Assembly (NCBI GenBank): GCA_916610825.1
Contig: OU744450.1
Span: forward strand, 25,318,850 to 25,382,849
Length of the DNA: 64,000 bases
Origin: Haliclystus octoradiatus
Lineage: Eukaryota; Cnidaria; Staurozoa; Stauromedusae; Haliclystidae
Reading direction: 5' to 3'
Shown: piece after piece, positions 22,851 through 35,900 of the stretch
Layout: the number at the start of each line of letters is the position of its first letter
How positions within the stretch are numbered: the first letter of the stretch is position 1
Notes under the pieces: model-generated
What the model saw: only the letters and a program-made list of their open reading frames with translations
What the model was told of the DNA's origin: nothing
The model's database searches: none
Made by a program: the position numbers and the translations under genes

Positions 22851-25800
22851 TTTTAGGAATATTATTCCACGACTGTTGTGCTTTCAATTAAGTATGAAAA
22901 TGTAATATACTTCTTAGTTCTTTCTATGTCAATTTTAACTGAGCAACTTCGTTCATCTAAGCGTTCATTCATAAATTTACCTGTTTTATAGTAGTAAAAC
23001 CTATTAATTATTCATTAGTTGTTGACGTTATGTACAATCATGGAATTCCCCATTTAAAGGATGTTTAGAAATTACCTAATTTTATCAATTTAGTTTGTGC
23101 AAATATTCTTTGAGGTGCTACCAGAGTAGAAATTCCCCCCAATTTATTTGACCCATGTACTTTACCGTTACCCTTGACTTTATTGTTTGCGGGATTTGTA
23201 ATTCCCCTTCTGTGCAAAAGTTCAATTTCAGCTTCCCCTCTGTTGCGTTCACGCTTAATTTAGAAGGATTCCGATAATTCGCTGATAAGGTTTTCCCTTT
23301 TTTGAGACTATTCGAAAACATTTTGACATACAAATCTAAATCTGGAAAGTTATTCCGTAATCCGAAGGCAACCTGTCGAGCTTCGTATTCTCATCAATAT
23401 TCTGTGTATAGATTTGAATAAATTAACTAGCCACTGACCGCAGTTCTATACCTTTGATTAAAATCATCGACAATATTAAGATTTTTAATTGTTGTCATAG
23501 CAGGTTCAACTTGCATTTGCATTAATGTACCCTTTCAGTGTTCACTGAATTGTGGGTTGATCACGGGTTGATCATAGATACAATTTTCTGACTATTTCAC
23601 GGACATGACGGGAGTTTGTCTGAAATCTTTTGGAGCGGAAGTTGAACAAAATTTTCTTACATTTTTGAAAGCGGACTCAGAGTCAAGTGCTTATATTATA
23701 GGACCTTTCTCGAATTCTGAGTGTTGAAAATTCGGGTTCTTTACACCTCTGGTGTAATCCGCCCTTTGCATGCCATCAAAAACGTTGAAACAATTATTTG
23801 TGATCCGTGGAAAAGTCAGCCGTCAAAGTGATCGATATTTAATTTGAACGAGATTTCGATTTAAATAAACTGCAATTAAGCAACAATTTGAAACTTCGAT
23901 TAAGTAAAAATATTAATCTGCTGTTAACGGAGAAAAAATATTTCGTAAAATCCACAAGGGGTCAATTCCTAATAGCAGTACGGGGAGCAAGGACTTACCG
24001 CTTTTCACATTCAACTTTTTCAACTGTGTTACTTGGTGGGTATCAAATTCCTACCCCACCCCCTCTCGTCAACGTATTTTAGGATGTTACTCGCTTGGCT
24101 GGGGTTGTTGATTAACTTCTCAAAACCTGCTCTCTATCTCTTTTTGATTCTTGCCATTGAGGGTGTGGCACACGCAATCTTTATAAATGATTTTTCTTAC
24201 AGGCAAATAGTCTTTGGACTAAAGCCTGCTTGTACTCATTATGCTGCTTTAAAATATTTGAATTTTATACGCTTATAAAAATGTTCGTTTAAAGTTTCCT
24301 TTCAAGCCTATTTTGAAGTTCAATGTATGAAATATGAAATGATCCAGTGACAGCCGATCGGATTTACTTAAAGGAACACTTCGGCCGTTAAGTCATGCCC
24401 TGGGTGTGTATGGCAGAGGGGGCTCCAATACCTCCAATAAATATTTTGAGAGCAACTTCCAAATCGAGAAATCATAAAGGTATTGAAGTACTGAAGCTTC
24501 CAGTAGAGTTTATGCCACGCCCATTTTGTCGGGCACATTTTGTCGGGAAATATCCCCCCACTCAGTAGCAGGTAGACAGCCGTGTTAATTAAGGAGCCAT
24601 GCATTCATAACACAGTGTAATCCGCTTAATTAAGTACAGGTCACAATTGCGAACGATTTGCATTGCATGTTGCACATATCCGAAACTGTTTAATAAGGAC
24701 TTGAACCAAAAATATATAGAGTTTCAAGGCAAAGTCATTTGTAGATAAGCGGGAATTCGCTTATCCATTTTCACTCAACTATAGGTTATACTGTATTGAC
24801 ATCTGCTTGAAATTTCAATAAAGTATTTATGAAAGGTTTAATCTATCAAGTCTTGGAGGCGAATGCAAAAAATTCGCGTCTCTAGTTCTTACAGTTCTTA
24901 GTATTTCCTTCTCCCTTACAACTAGATAGTATTACTTGATGTACCCTTACCATATTCTTTTCAAGAGACTTAGTGTATAATCCCTATGTAACGCTATTAG
25001 TGTAACGTATCTTAGCACGTTCAATGTTTGCGTAATATAGCAGCATTGAATGTTTCCTCTAGACAAACTGCGGCATATTTCAAGTTCCTACAGTGATGCG
25101 GCGTTATGCATATCATCGATTAACGAAGTTATTGTGAAATTTATGGTATTTTACGCAGAGCATATGTCTATATTGGATTAATTAGGCTTAGAATGGTCTC
25201 TGATCGGTACATATTTATGTTATTAATTCTTATGTTATTAATTAACTGAGATTAATCTATGTTTAATACGCTATTAAAACTAATTTCCACATGTGTTAAT
25301 CGGAATTCCAGAATATTCCCTAATGAAGTCGGACAGGGCAAAATTCACCTCCACCTAGGTTCCAATTAGGCAACCCAGAATTTCGAGAACTTTCCAAAGA
25401 CTTCTTCTACAATTAGAAGAAGCGGTTTGACAACAGAACGTACTGTAAGTTCGGATTGCCATATTTGGTTGATCGGTTCGGATAATATTTGGGAGTCCGG
25501 CCTGCTAGGCATTGTGCATAGCTAGTAGCTATTAGCTACTTCCATCTAAGCCACATCGTATGTGATAGTATACGTTCGTCCGAACGCGTTCGACTATCAA
25601 CGGTAATATTGTCTAGGCTTTAACCCGGTCCGATCCCAAAACGTAAGTATCGACGCTTAATATTGCATTCGCATATCGCTATCGGATTGGTTGTCCACTG
25701 AAATTATCGTGTGGAATATTCAGCTAGTATGATCGCTCGTTCACACTTCGCTTTTGTGTGTATATATTTATTTTGGTAAATGCATGAGTCGTTTGTTTAA

Positions 25801-26902
25801 TCTAGAGCAGTTATTCTTGGTTCTAGCAGGGAGGAGTTCTAACTGATAATATCTGTATTATCAACTTTTCACGTATTTTGACTATTTTTAGTCGTAGTTA
25901 AATTGTGTGATGTTTACTCGTGATTTGCGTCATTACTTGAAAGCATTCTTTTATATTGACGATGACACTATATGTGTATCGATTGTTTCAGATATTCCGC
26001 ATAATATATTTTACGTCAAATTGTTAGGATTTCATTCAAAAACCAGTGTATATAAGTAATATATGTAACAGACACAAAGGCTGGAGTGTTTAATACAATC
26101 GACAAAGTATATATTCAAAAACTTTTCAATTGTTTTGTTTTAGCGTGGACACGCGATTTCTGTTTTATCTTTACCGGATTTTTTCAATATTTTTGAATAT
26201 TTTAATTTTCCATTCATCATTTATCCTATTGTTATTTTTCTTGGTTTGATTCAATTTGATTGTTCAATCTTTGTGTGGAGAAATCAAATAATTAATTTTA
26301 CTACATGCTTTTGGCGCATATAGTACATCACTTTTGTTCCATAGAGAAGATCTTTTTAATGTTTGAAACAGAAGATATAATATAAGTTAAAGATATCGGC
26401 TTTCATTTCCAACTGAAAACGTATAAACATTTCTTGGCTCTCAGACGAAAGAAGAAGCCAAACCCTTCATACAAGTGCAAGAACCATTAACTTCATGATT
26501 GTTTGCGAAATTAGCACTTAATGATCGGCACTTCTCCTATTCATTTACATAAGTTTGTATACAACACTACAAACTGTCTACGCAAAACCACACACATATT
26601 TCTAAACATTTGCAAAGACATCGAGTGGTAAGAAAATTTTAAAACTGGGAATACATACACGCTATAGAAGCGGCGTTGCAGAAATTATACAGCTTGATTC
26701 TTCGGTATTTGGACAACAGAGATTATCTCAGACTTTCTCACTCTACTGTCACATGTCAAATGCTAATTCGAAACACAACTTAACACATCTTTGACAGAAA
26801 TTCGTGTTTACAAAATGGGATTATGTCTGCTGTGAAATATCCTATAGAAGAGATTTTGTTGGAGCAGTGAAAGGATTGTAAACTATAAAGATATTTCAAA
26901 AG
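22851..26902. other. 4-kb upstream region of the Notum-like gene, no exon found
   Basis: Mostly AT-rich with no supported coding exon. Short frames at 23118-23333 (-), 23888-24082 (+) and 24033-24278 (+) look like chance or repeat. Enhancers or a 5' UTR exon of the Notum-like gene may lie here but nothing decisive is visible. Confidence 0.4.
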
Positions 26903-29900
26903 ATGGATATGTTTATATTATTGAAGTTATTTATTCTACGATTAATTTGTTTACCTTATTTAACAATGGCAACAACTTCGAAAGTGGATATACCCCAAGT
27001 TAAAAGTGGGACGGAATTAATTTTACAATGGTTCAAAAGTAGAGCTATTCATTCAAAACCTTTAGAAGATTATCAACAAAACTTAAAGTTGCAAACTATA
27101 CCATCAGCCGATATCCAAAATGCAACTTGCATGGGTAAGTTTTCCAGAAATAATATTTTGAATTGAATTAATCATTGATATTATTGTATAGGCCTGGTTT
27201 GTTTGACAGCTTTGGTTGACTTGGTCGCTACACCAGCTGTAGATTAATTGTAAACACTGCTACTGTACATATGCGGCTGCTCTACACATTAAAATTAACC
27301 AAAAATTGTACATGTTTCCAAGAATAAAGTTATAGTTTTCTGGATCCACATCCTAGAAATCTAGGTGATCTTCACAAGCCTTCGAATTTTGACGATTACA
27401 GCAGAGTTTCAATATAGACATTTTCCCTTTATATCTCAAAGCGTTTTCTGATGTTCAAATACGGATAATCGTATTGAATAAGTTTTAGATCATGAATTAT
27501 TGATATCCTTTGATATATCATTAATAATAAAAAGCCTTCAAATTGTATGATTATTTTTGAAATATTACTTCCAAAAAGTAGATTTCAAAGATTATTTTAC
27601 ATGTATTTGCCGACATAAAATGTTCTTCCTTTGTTATAAACGATATATTTATATCCTTTAATTATGTGTGAATTACTCTGTTGTCCATCATCTATACACC
27701 TTTTCTAAATAATAATATACAATTTCATACTAAATGTATCTCAATTTTTCACTTCATAATTTATTGTTAAGTTTGACTGACACAAAATAATGTGATTATT
27801 ATTAAAGCAGAACGTATTTACAATGATTTAAAACATATAATGACAGGTGATTAACGAAATAATTCAACTTATCACGTCACGTCTTAACTATTTTATCGAC
27901 ATATTCGGAATCCTAGATTCGATAGGCCATGATGTATTTGTTACAGTAAACATTACTAAAATCTACGCCTACGGATACCGTTCTTTATACGGTTTGTTCC
28001 GGTATAATCCGAAAGTACTGTATACCATAGATCGTTCATTCGTTATTCTCCGAATTTACAAAATATGACATCAAAAATATTACTACCAAGAAAACTATCT
28101 GCGTACAGATCGCCCCTGGTCCTTTGATTATTGAAATATTGGGATAAGTTTTGCTATAAAAAATTCAGTTTCTCTGCACAACATAATCCTGAATCATCTC
28201 TGCATAACATCGTAAATTAACATATTGATATTCGCTTTATAAATTATAATTCAATTCCCGAACACGTGTCCATGTTTCATGAATTGGTGTGTCGGTTCCG
28301 ACATAGTTCCGATAAGGGGATCATTTCCCGTACTAAAAATGCGCACGCGTAGGGCGGATAATGTAAGGCACGATTTTTGAATCCACGCCCAAATGTCCAC
28401 ATTCAATGAAAATCATTGTGAAAAATCCTCAATGATCCATACTGCGGAAGGGTATGTCCACCACTAAAATATTCCATTATTCAAATTTATACTGCATGAT
28501 TTTGAGGTCAACGAATTTCAATAAAAGGAAGAATAACAGAGCATATCCTGTATCGATAAATTTCTAAACAATCGCAGGACATCTCGTGTAAAATATCCGT
28601 ATATCTGTGCTTTCACTGGTTTTTGTAACCATGGGTCCTGACGTCTAACATGTCAGCAGCGAGTTACGCTTACGCTTATTTTAATGAGAAACTCTGTAAA
28701 TATAGGCCTTATTAAAAGACTTTGTGCCTTATTAAAAACTTCAGTGCTTCTTCGAAATTATTTATGCAACCAACATTTTTCCTAAAACGAAATACACGAT
28801 TAATTTCTATGTCATTGTGAGTTGATTTAATGTTTGAATGTATGACAGCTTTTCACTCGTTTTTTATGGTATTTGACTTGCAAGAAAAATAGAGGATAAA
28901 TGTTGGACTCCATTGTTTAGTTCCATAAAATATGAATACTTCAAGTTGAATTTTTCCCTTTTTACTGCCCTGAGTACGGAAGTTTTGATACTAGAATCAT
29001 AGAAAAATCATAGAAACTTCAAGTACTACGTAGACGTATAGCCTTTTGCTTGATTTCTCATAAGTGATTAGTTGCATGTTAAATAATTAAACTTTCTATA
29101 TAAAGGCTGTGCATATTTTACATTCTAATTACTTAAAATTTGAGTTTGCATTAATATGTATTTCAGATTTGGAAATGTATATATGATGTTTTTAATTATT
29201 TGTTAAGAAGGATTTTAAATTTCGAAAGTGTTTTTATAATGAAATATATATATTTCTACATATTTCCACGTTTGACTCAGTTAGCTCAAGCTATATAGTC
29301 TGGTCCATGAAGTTCATTAGTTGCATGAACCTAGAAAAAATGGTATAAAGCTGTTTTTTATATTAATAAAATCCTAAACCCATAATAATAGATCCTCAAC
29401 CTATTGCGTTTTCATTTATCCTTCATAGATGGTTCAAATGCTGGTTATTATGTGAGCAAATCCGTTCAATCACCCAACTGGATCATTCATTTACAAGCTG
29501 GTGGTAGCTGTACGACGTGGTCTGAATGTCATTCTCGTATTAAAAGTCCTCTTGGTTCATCAAAATATTTTGAAAAGCGAATAACAGGGGAATATGTTTT
29601 ATCAGATGATCCCAGAGTTAATCCTGCTTTTCATTCGTGGACAAAAGTTTTGATTCCATATTGCAGGTACGATATTAAATACTGTATCATAGAATATCAT
29701 AGAATACCTGTGGAACCATATCTACAGCCAGATGATAAGCGGTATCTTTTTTGAGATATTATTTTTTGACTTTTGACCAATTATTCACCTTTTTTGCTGA
29801 AAACATTTTTTCACATTATTTTAATATATTTGGGGTATCATTTTTATGATTTGAAATTTTTTATTGTCATCTGCCAAATTAGATATAACGACCCCATCGA

Positions 29901-32900
29901 ACACAATGGAATTAAGTTAGTCGAATTTATGAATGAAATTGTAATTATGTTTCATTTCGTTTTCTATCAATAGAAGTAACGACATATTTTAAAATTGAAA
30001 AATTATAACAACGAAATGTTCAGTTTCCAAGCATTTGGATACGTCCCCGCGCAAATTATGTCGTTCATTCAGTTTACCTTGGCCCTAGAATAAACACGTA
30101 TCTAAACCAATTACGATGTGGGAATGTGCACGTGATATACCAACTTAAGTCAATCATGATACCTCCTGCTATTCTCTATCCTGGCGGTAAAAGTCGAACC
30201 ACGGCTTCATCGATCCATTGATAAGGTCTGATAAAATAAATGAATCAGTAAACGACACCATGTTGTGACCATAAATGTGATAGTCAATTGTTAAATTCTG
30301 TTTGCCGATTACGGCTCATTTGCCATGATTATCAGGTTGATGTTTGTCAATATTTCTTAAGTAGCGTTTCTAATTGATTAATCTTTTGCCGATAGTTCCT
30401 CACTAGACTGTATAAATATTTAGTGCACTAAAGGTGGTCCTAAAGGTGGTTCGATTTAGTGATTTTGAATACCTTGGAAAATGATAATTATATTATATAC
30501 CCTAAGGCTTGATAAAGCTTTCTTTATTTCATCATAGAACCGTTATTAAATCGATAGCCTTCAGATATAACCACATAATTATAGTCGATAAATTAACCCG
30601 TCGATAGCTGGTATTTCATGGTCGGTCGGCATTAGGAAAAAATATTTTGCCTGCAAATGCTAACTGCAATTAAATGTTACATTCAAAATTATGGCAAAAA
30701 CTTTTCTTGAATTTCTGAATTTGACATGACTAATTGCAGACGTTATCTATCCAAATGTGGGCTCTTTCGAAATCATTCACTTCTATATCTTTCTAATATT
30801 TAAGAGTTTAGTTGATGCGTATTCTATCGAACGCCGAGCATCACGTAGAGTTTCGAATAACGATATCATAGGCTTTGGAGTGAACGGGGTTGAAACAATA
30901 TTTGGCTCAGTAAATTTGATTTGTTACATTAAAAACTGATAATAACAATATAACACCACCTCTTATAGCAGATTACTGCAAATAAAATAGGAAATAATTC
31001 AACTTGCAATATTTCAGAGCCAAAGGCTCGTAGTTCGGGTCTGATTGATTTATTATTTTTAATATATACCTTTTTGGATTCACGTTGGAGTCTGAAAATT
31101 CTGACACCGTCCACCTCTGATCTATGTATTGAAAACCTATATTTGTACTGCATCTAAATGTTTTTTGGTTGTATTTATTTTCAGTGGTGATGTATTTGTT
31201 GGCAGAAAACAAGCCGAAGATCATCCGTTAGGGTTATCAATGACCGGTCATTATATTGTAACCGCGGTTATACGGGAACTAATTCGTATGTATGGTATCA
31301 ACAATGAAAGTGCAAAGGTTTGTCAAATAAGGAATTCCTAATAATAATATTTTTATTTTTATCGATGTGTTGAGCATAAAACTTATTAAAAAAAAATTCG
31401 AATTAATGCACAGTGATATTATCGTTCTGATAAGATAGTGATGTCCGTGACGGTGTTATAGTTTGTGTAAATCGAAGAATTCGTACAAAATATGTTGTGA
31501 AGTTTATCATCCACTAACCTGTCGATAGAGTCAACTCAGAGAAAATCAAAACTCAAGTTTTTTACCTCAACTTGTTGTATTAAATGACTTGATTACTTTT
31601 CCATGTTTTTCCGATAAAAGGATAACAATTTTTTGAGAAATGAGCATTTGGAAAAGTGAGAATTTCAAATCTTGAAAAACGAAGAATGAAAGTCAAGTGA
31701 CGCCATACTGTGAAATGTCCTATCAAAACGAGTATTAGTTTTGGCGTGCCAACAGTGAATAATGAGTTGTAATGGATTAAATACTAATCAGCCTCTCTAT
31801 CAGGCAGCTGATATTAGCTCATCCTCTTTATTATGTAGCCTCTTAATCATATAGACATATATACCAATGTAAAACGCAATATTAATTAGATTCATTTTGG
31901 AACACATTGAAATAACTCATCTTTATCAACATTTACTGTTTGTTATAATATCTTGTCGGATTTCTATATCTTTAACTAAATATGAATGTACGGAGTCAAA
32001 TTACTATTACACCAAGAAGATCGCCTGTTCACGTTATTAGATCTCCTACAGAGTCTCAACTAAAGTTGTGACTCATTAATAGTATAAAAACGATAGATTT
32101 CTCTTTCGGCAAAACATTGAATTGTGAAGAGCTGTAAAAATAATGATAATAATAATTTTCTTTTAGATTCTTTTTGGTGGGACATCAGCCGGTGGAATTG
32201 GTGTTCTTGCAAATATTGATCATGTCACAGATATTCTGAAGCCAGCAGATGTAAGTCAACATTCAAATTCAAATTCGAATATTTTTTCTATCGACGTATA
32301 TTTGAGAATTGATTACAGCTTCATGGGTGTACATCAATGCTTTTTGCTCATTGAAAAACAATACTTCCAATATATTGAAAATTCTGAAACAGATACCTCA
32401 AAAGTGTTTCAAAGACCATGAAAAGGTACGCTCAATAATTGGCACGTCCCTCGTACACCAACCATTTGAAGTCACGCCCAGAAGTTTATTAAACAATATT
32501 GTCGGATATCTTCAAATTATGATTTATGTTTCTTGTTATCTTAAGGTTCGATCATACAATGACGGTGGCTGGTTCTCAATGTATCCTAATTTCGGAGAAA
32601 AACGGAAGAGCTCAGAAAAGCCCAAGTTTGCAAATATGCTCTCAATGGTAATAAAATGCATTTAAATATAATATACAGGTAACAGATAGGATGTATGCCC
32701 GGGAAGGGGGAAGGGTAACTCAAAGAAATTTCAAGGACAAGGGGAGGTTGCCAATTTGGATTCAGAAATTTGCCCTCCAAAATTTTGGGTTTCCAGAATT
32801 GATGCCTCAAATATTTTATTTAGGCCAAAATGTATACCCCAAATATTTTTTATCAACGCATATTTGAAAATTAATTACAGTTTTCCTCAATAATTGGCAT

Positions 32901-35900
32901 ATCCCCGTACACCAACCATTTGAGGTTACGCCCGCCCCCGTGCGTACAAATGCTGGACTTAAAAGTCGATCATCGGTGGATGTTTATTTTTGCGGTAACC
33001 AGCTAAGTAGGAAATACAATTAGTATAGATCTGATAGTAGACAGAATTGGAGCTGTGAGTATGCATTGTATGAGTTTACAGAAACGTGAACTGGAGTTTA
33101 ATCCATTGATTAATTATTTGGAATTGGTATCGATCCTGAAGCTATATTGGAATCAACTAATTTGGTTTATTTTTTAATATGCTGCAACCGCCTCTGCCCT
33201 TGCGGATTGACATCATTAAACTTCTATTTTATTCGTTTTTAGTTATTCACAACATTTTGGGATGGCTTTGTAGATGAATCATGTCGTAAACACCAACAAC
33301 AACAACCATCTATGTGTCTCTATGGTGAAATTGGTATGATAGTCTGATATTTATTATGTGATAGATAGCCATGTAACTAAATAGTGATAAATAATCCAGG
33401 ACTGAGGGGTAACTCCCAATACCCCCATTGCGTTTCAACGGGGTAGGTCAAATATAAATACGGTAGAATGACCTTGTAAATGCTTCACAGCATAAAACAA
33501 ATACCCAAAATACATTTTTACAGACTCAATCATAAAAATAGAAAAGAAAGTGTATGGACAAAAGCGTTTTGAAAAATAAAAAAATTGCAAATGTGTTAAA
33601 AAGTATACCTAAAAATGTTCATCATTGGGAAGTCTTTAATCTTTAAAAACTGATTATGTTTACTTTGTATATGCAGAAGCTAAATATTGTTAAATTTTTT
33701 GATCATGTAAGTTGATGACTTATAGCTCCCTTTATAAGCACAAAGGATCTGTTATTTATATGACGACCCTTGGATTTACTGGCAAATACGATCAAATGTC
33801 TATTGACGAAGGATCGGACCCCAGCCTCTCACACAACTGTTATATTTATAGTTTGGCCACACTGCTACTGAGCTGGTTTCTACCACTTTAGCCACAAATG
33901 CAATTATCTTTGCAGTTATTTAAATGAAAGAGTAATCGATTACTGTTAAACTTAGAGCTATCTATCAACAAAAACTACAACACCTCAATCCGATCAATTC
34001 AATGTTACCAAACTTTTATTTTGTTCTTGCTTAAATGAATTATAATTTGTTCTCTTGTAACCTGTTGCAGTTGTTCCATTCATCAATACACCGATATACA
34101 TCATGTCACCTCGTTGGGACACCTATCAGCTGACGAAACTCATTGCGCATGGCTATCGAATTGTTCATTTACCACCAAAAAAACATAAACATCGAAAATA
34201 TATTATACATTATGGTAATCATACATTCAATACACTTTTACAGGTAAGTAGATGGATGATAAAAATCACAACATATTTTTTACCAATTCTAATACCTAAC
34301 ACCGCCACAGCCGTCACTACTTACATGGTCTTGACTGAGGGTTATAATTTCTAATTCTTCCCGACAACTGAAACTTCCAGTACTTCATTACCTTCATATC
34401 AACATTGCATGCTGCGGTGCATCGTTGCGCATTGACAATCTAGGCCTATCTGCCATGAAATATGTTGAAATTGATCTACAGTTTCGTGGCTGAGATCACT
34501 AAAGAGCGTTTAACAAAGCGGCAATCTATTTATAACAGTCGGGACACGCAAATTTTGATGCTCGGAAAACGAGGTTTTGCTTTTGAACAAAAGGTTTTTC
34601 GAATTCAGGATATTATTTTCGCGGGCTTTGTTCAAATTTCGCGAGCCTGGATTTGACGGAACAAAAATAGCGTCCATAAAATCATGTGACTGGCATCTGT
34701 CCAATGGGAGCCGAGAGCGACACATGAAAGAGTGTCCTACTCTTATAAATAGATGGCTCTGTCCCTCACCCCCATGATTTACGGTCGTTGATACCATCTA
34801 AATACTGTTCTCATATTCTGTTGTGTTCTTTTCTCAATGCAGGTGATGAGATATTCTAAAAATGGTGTTTACTCGCCAGCGTGTTTTTCCCATGCTTTTC
34901 TTGCATCTTGTAGTGATGATAGTATTTGTTATTTTCCACCTTCGAATACATTTACTATTGAAGGTTAGTAAAAGTAGTGAACTATTTTATATCAAAATGA
35001 AATGAAGATGTTGACATCACATGGTAGTAAATCAATCCATTGTTGATAAAGTACGGACTTGTTCAAAAAATGATGATAATTCGGAATACGCTATCTTCCA
35101 TGTTATGTTATCTTGTGCCTAGCCTCATTTTATCACGGCCCTCATTTCCGCGCGGCACTCGATAAAAATTCACGTGATACAAAGGTGCGCTGTGATTGGG
35201 CACACCATATTTTTGGTTTCTGGCACACTTTTTAACCTTAAATTTTATTAGGCCCTCACTGGAGCGCCGCGCGGAAATGAGGGCCGTAATGGAGTGAGGC
35301 TAGGCTCTGCCTATAACTACATAGATATCAACAGAGCTATCTATTTATATGAGTTGGAGCACGCAAATCTGATGCTCTAATATCGCCATTTTCGTTCCAT
35401 TGATAACGAAGATTTTTTTGCGCGCTTTGTTCAAATTTCGCGAGCCTGGGTTTGACGCAACGAATAGCGTCCATAAAAACACGTGACTGGCATCTGTCCA
35501 ACAGGAGCCGAGAGCGGCACATGATCTCAATTTACTTGATTTATTACACTTTATATCCCATAGCACATGACTGTAATTCGGGAAAAGATTTATAATTCGG
35601 GAATGTTCTACTAATGTCTGTGAACTACCTAAGTCCGCTTTTTTTATTATAACTCTATCAAAACTGTATACCCGTTCCCACGATCAAGACAAGATCATGG
35701 CAGTGCCAACGTGGGCTTTTTCAAATATTCTTAGAAATATATATCTTTGACTTATTTTTAAATAGAAAAATTTCTTAATTTATTTGTTCCTTATATTATC
35801 TATTTCTTAATTAATATTATTAAGAACATATTAATTGATAAATCAGTGCAAAAGTTCTGAATATGCAAATATGAATGTCTTGTATTCTGCGTCCATTTAT

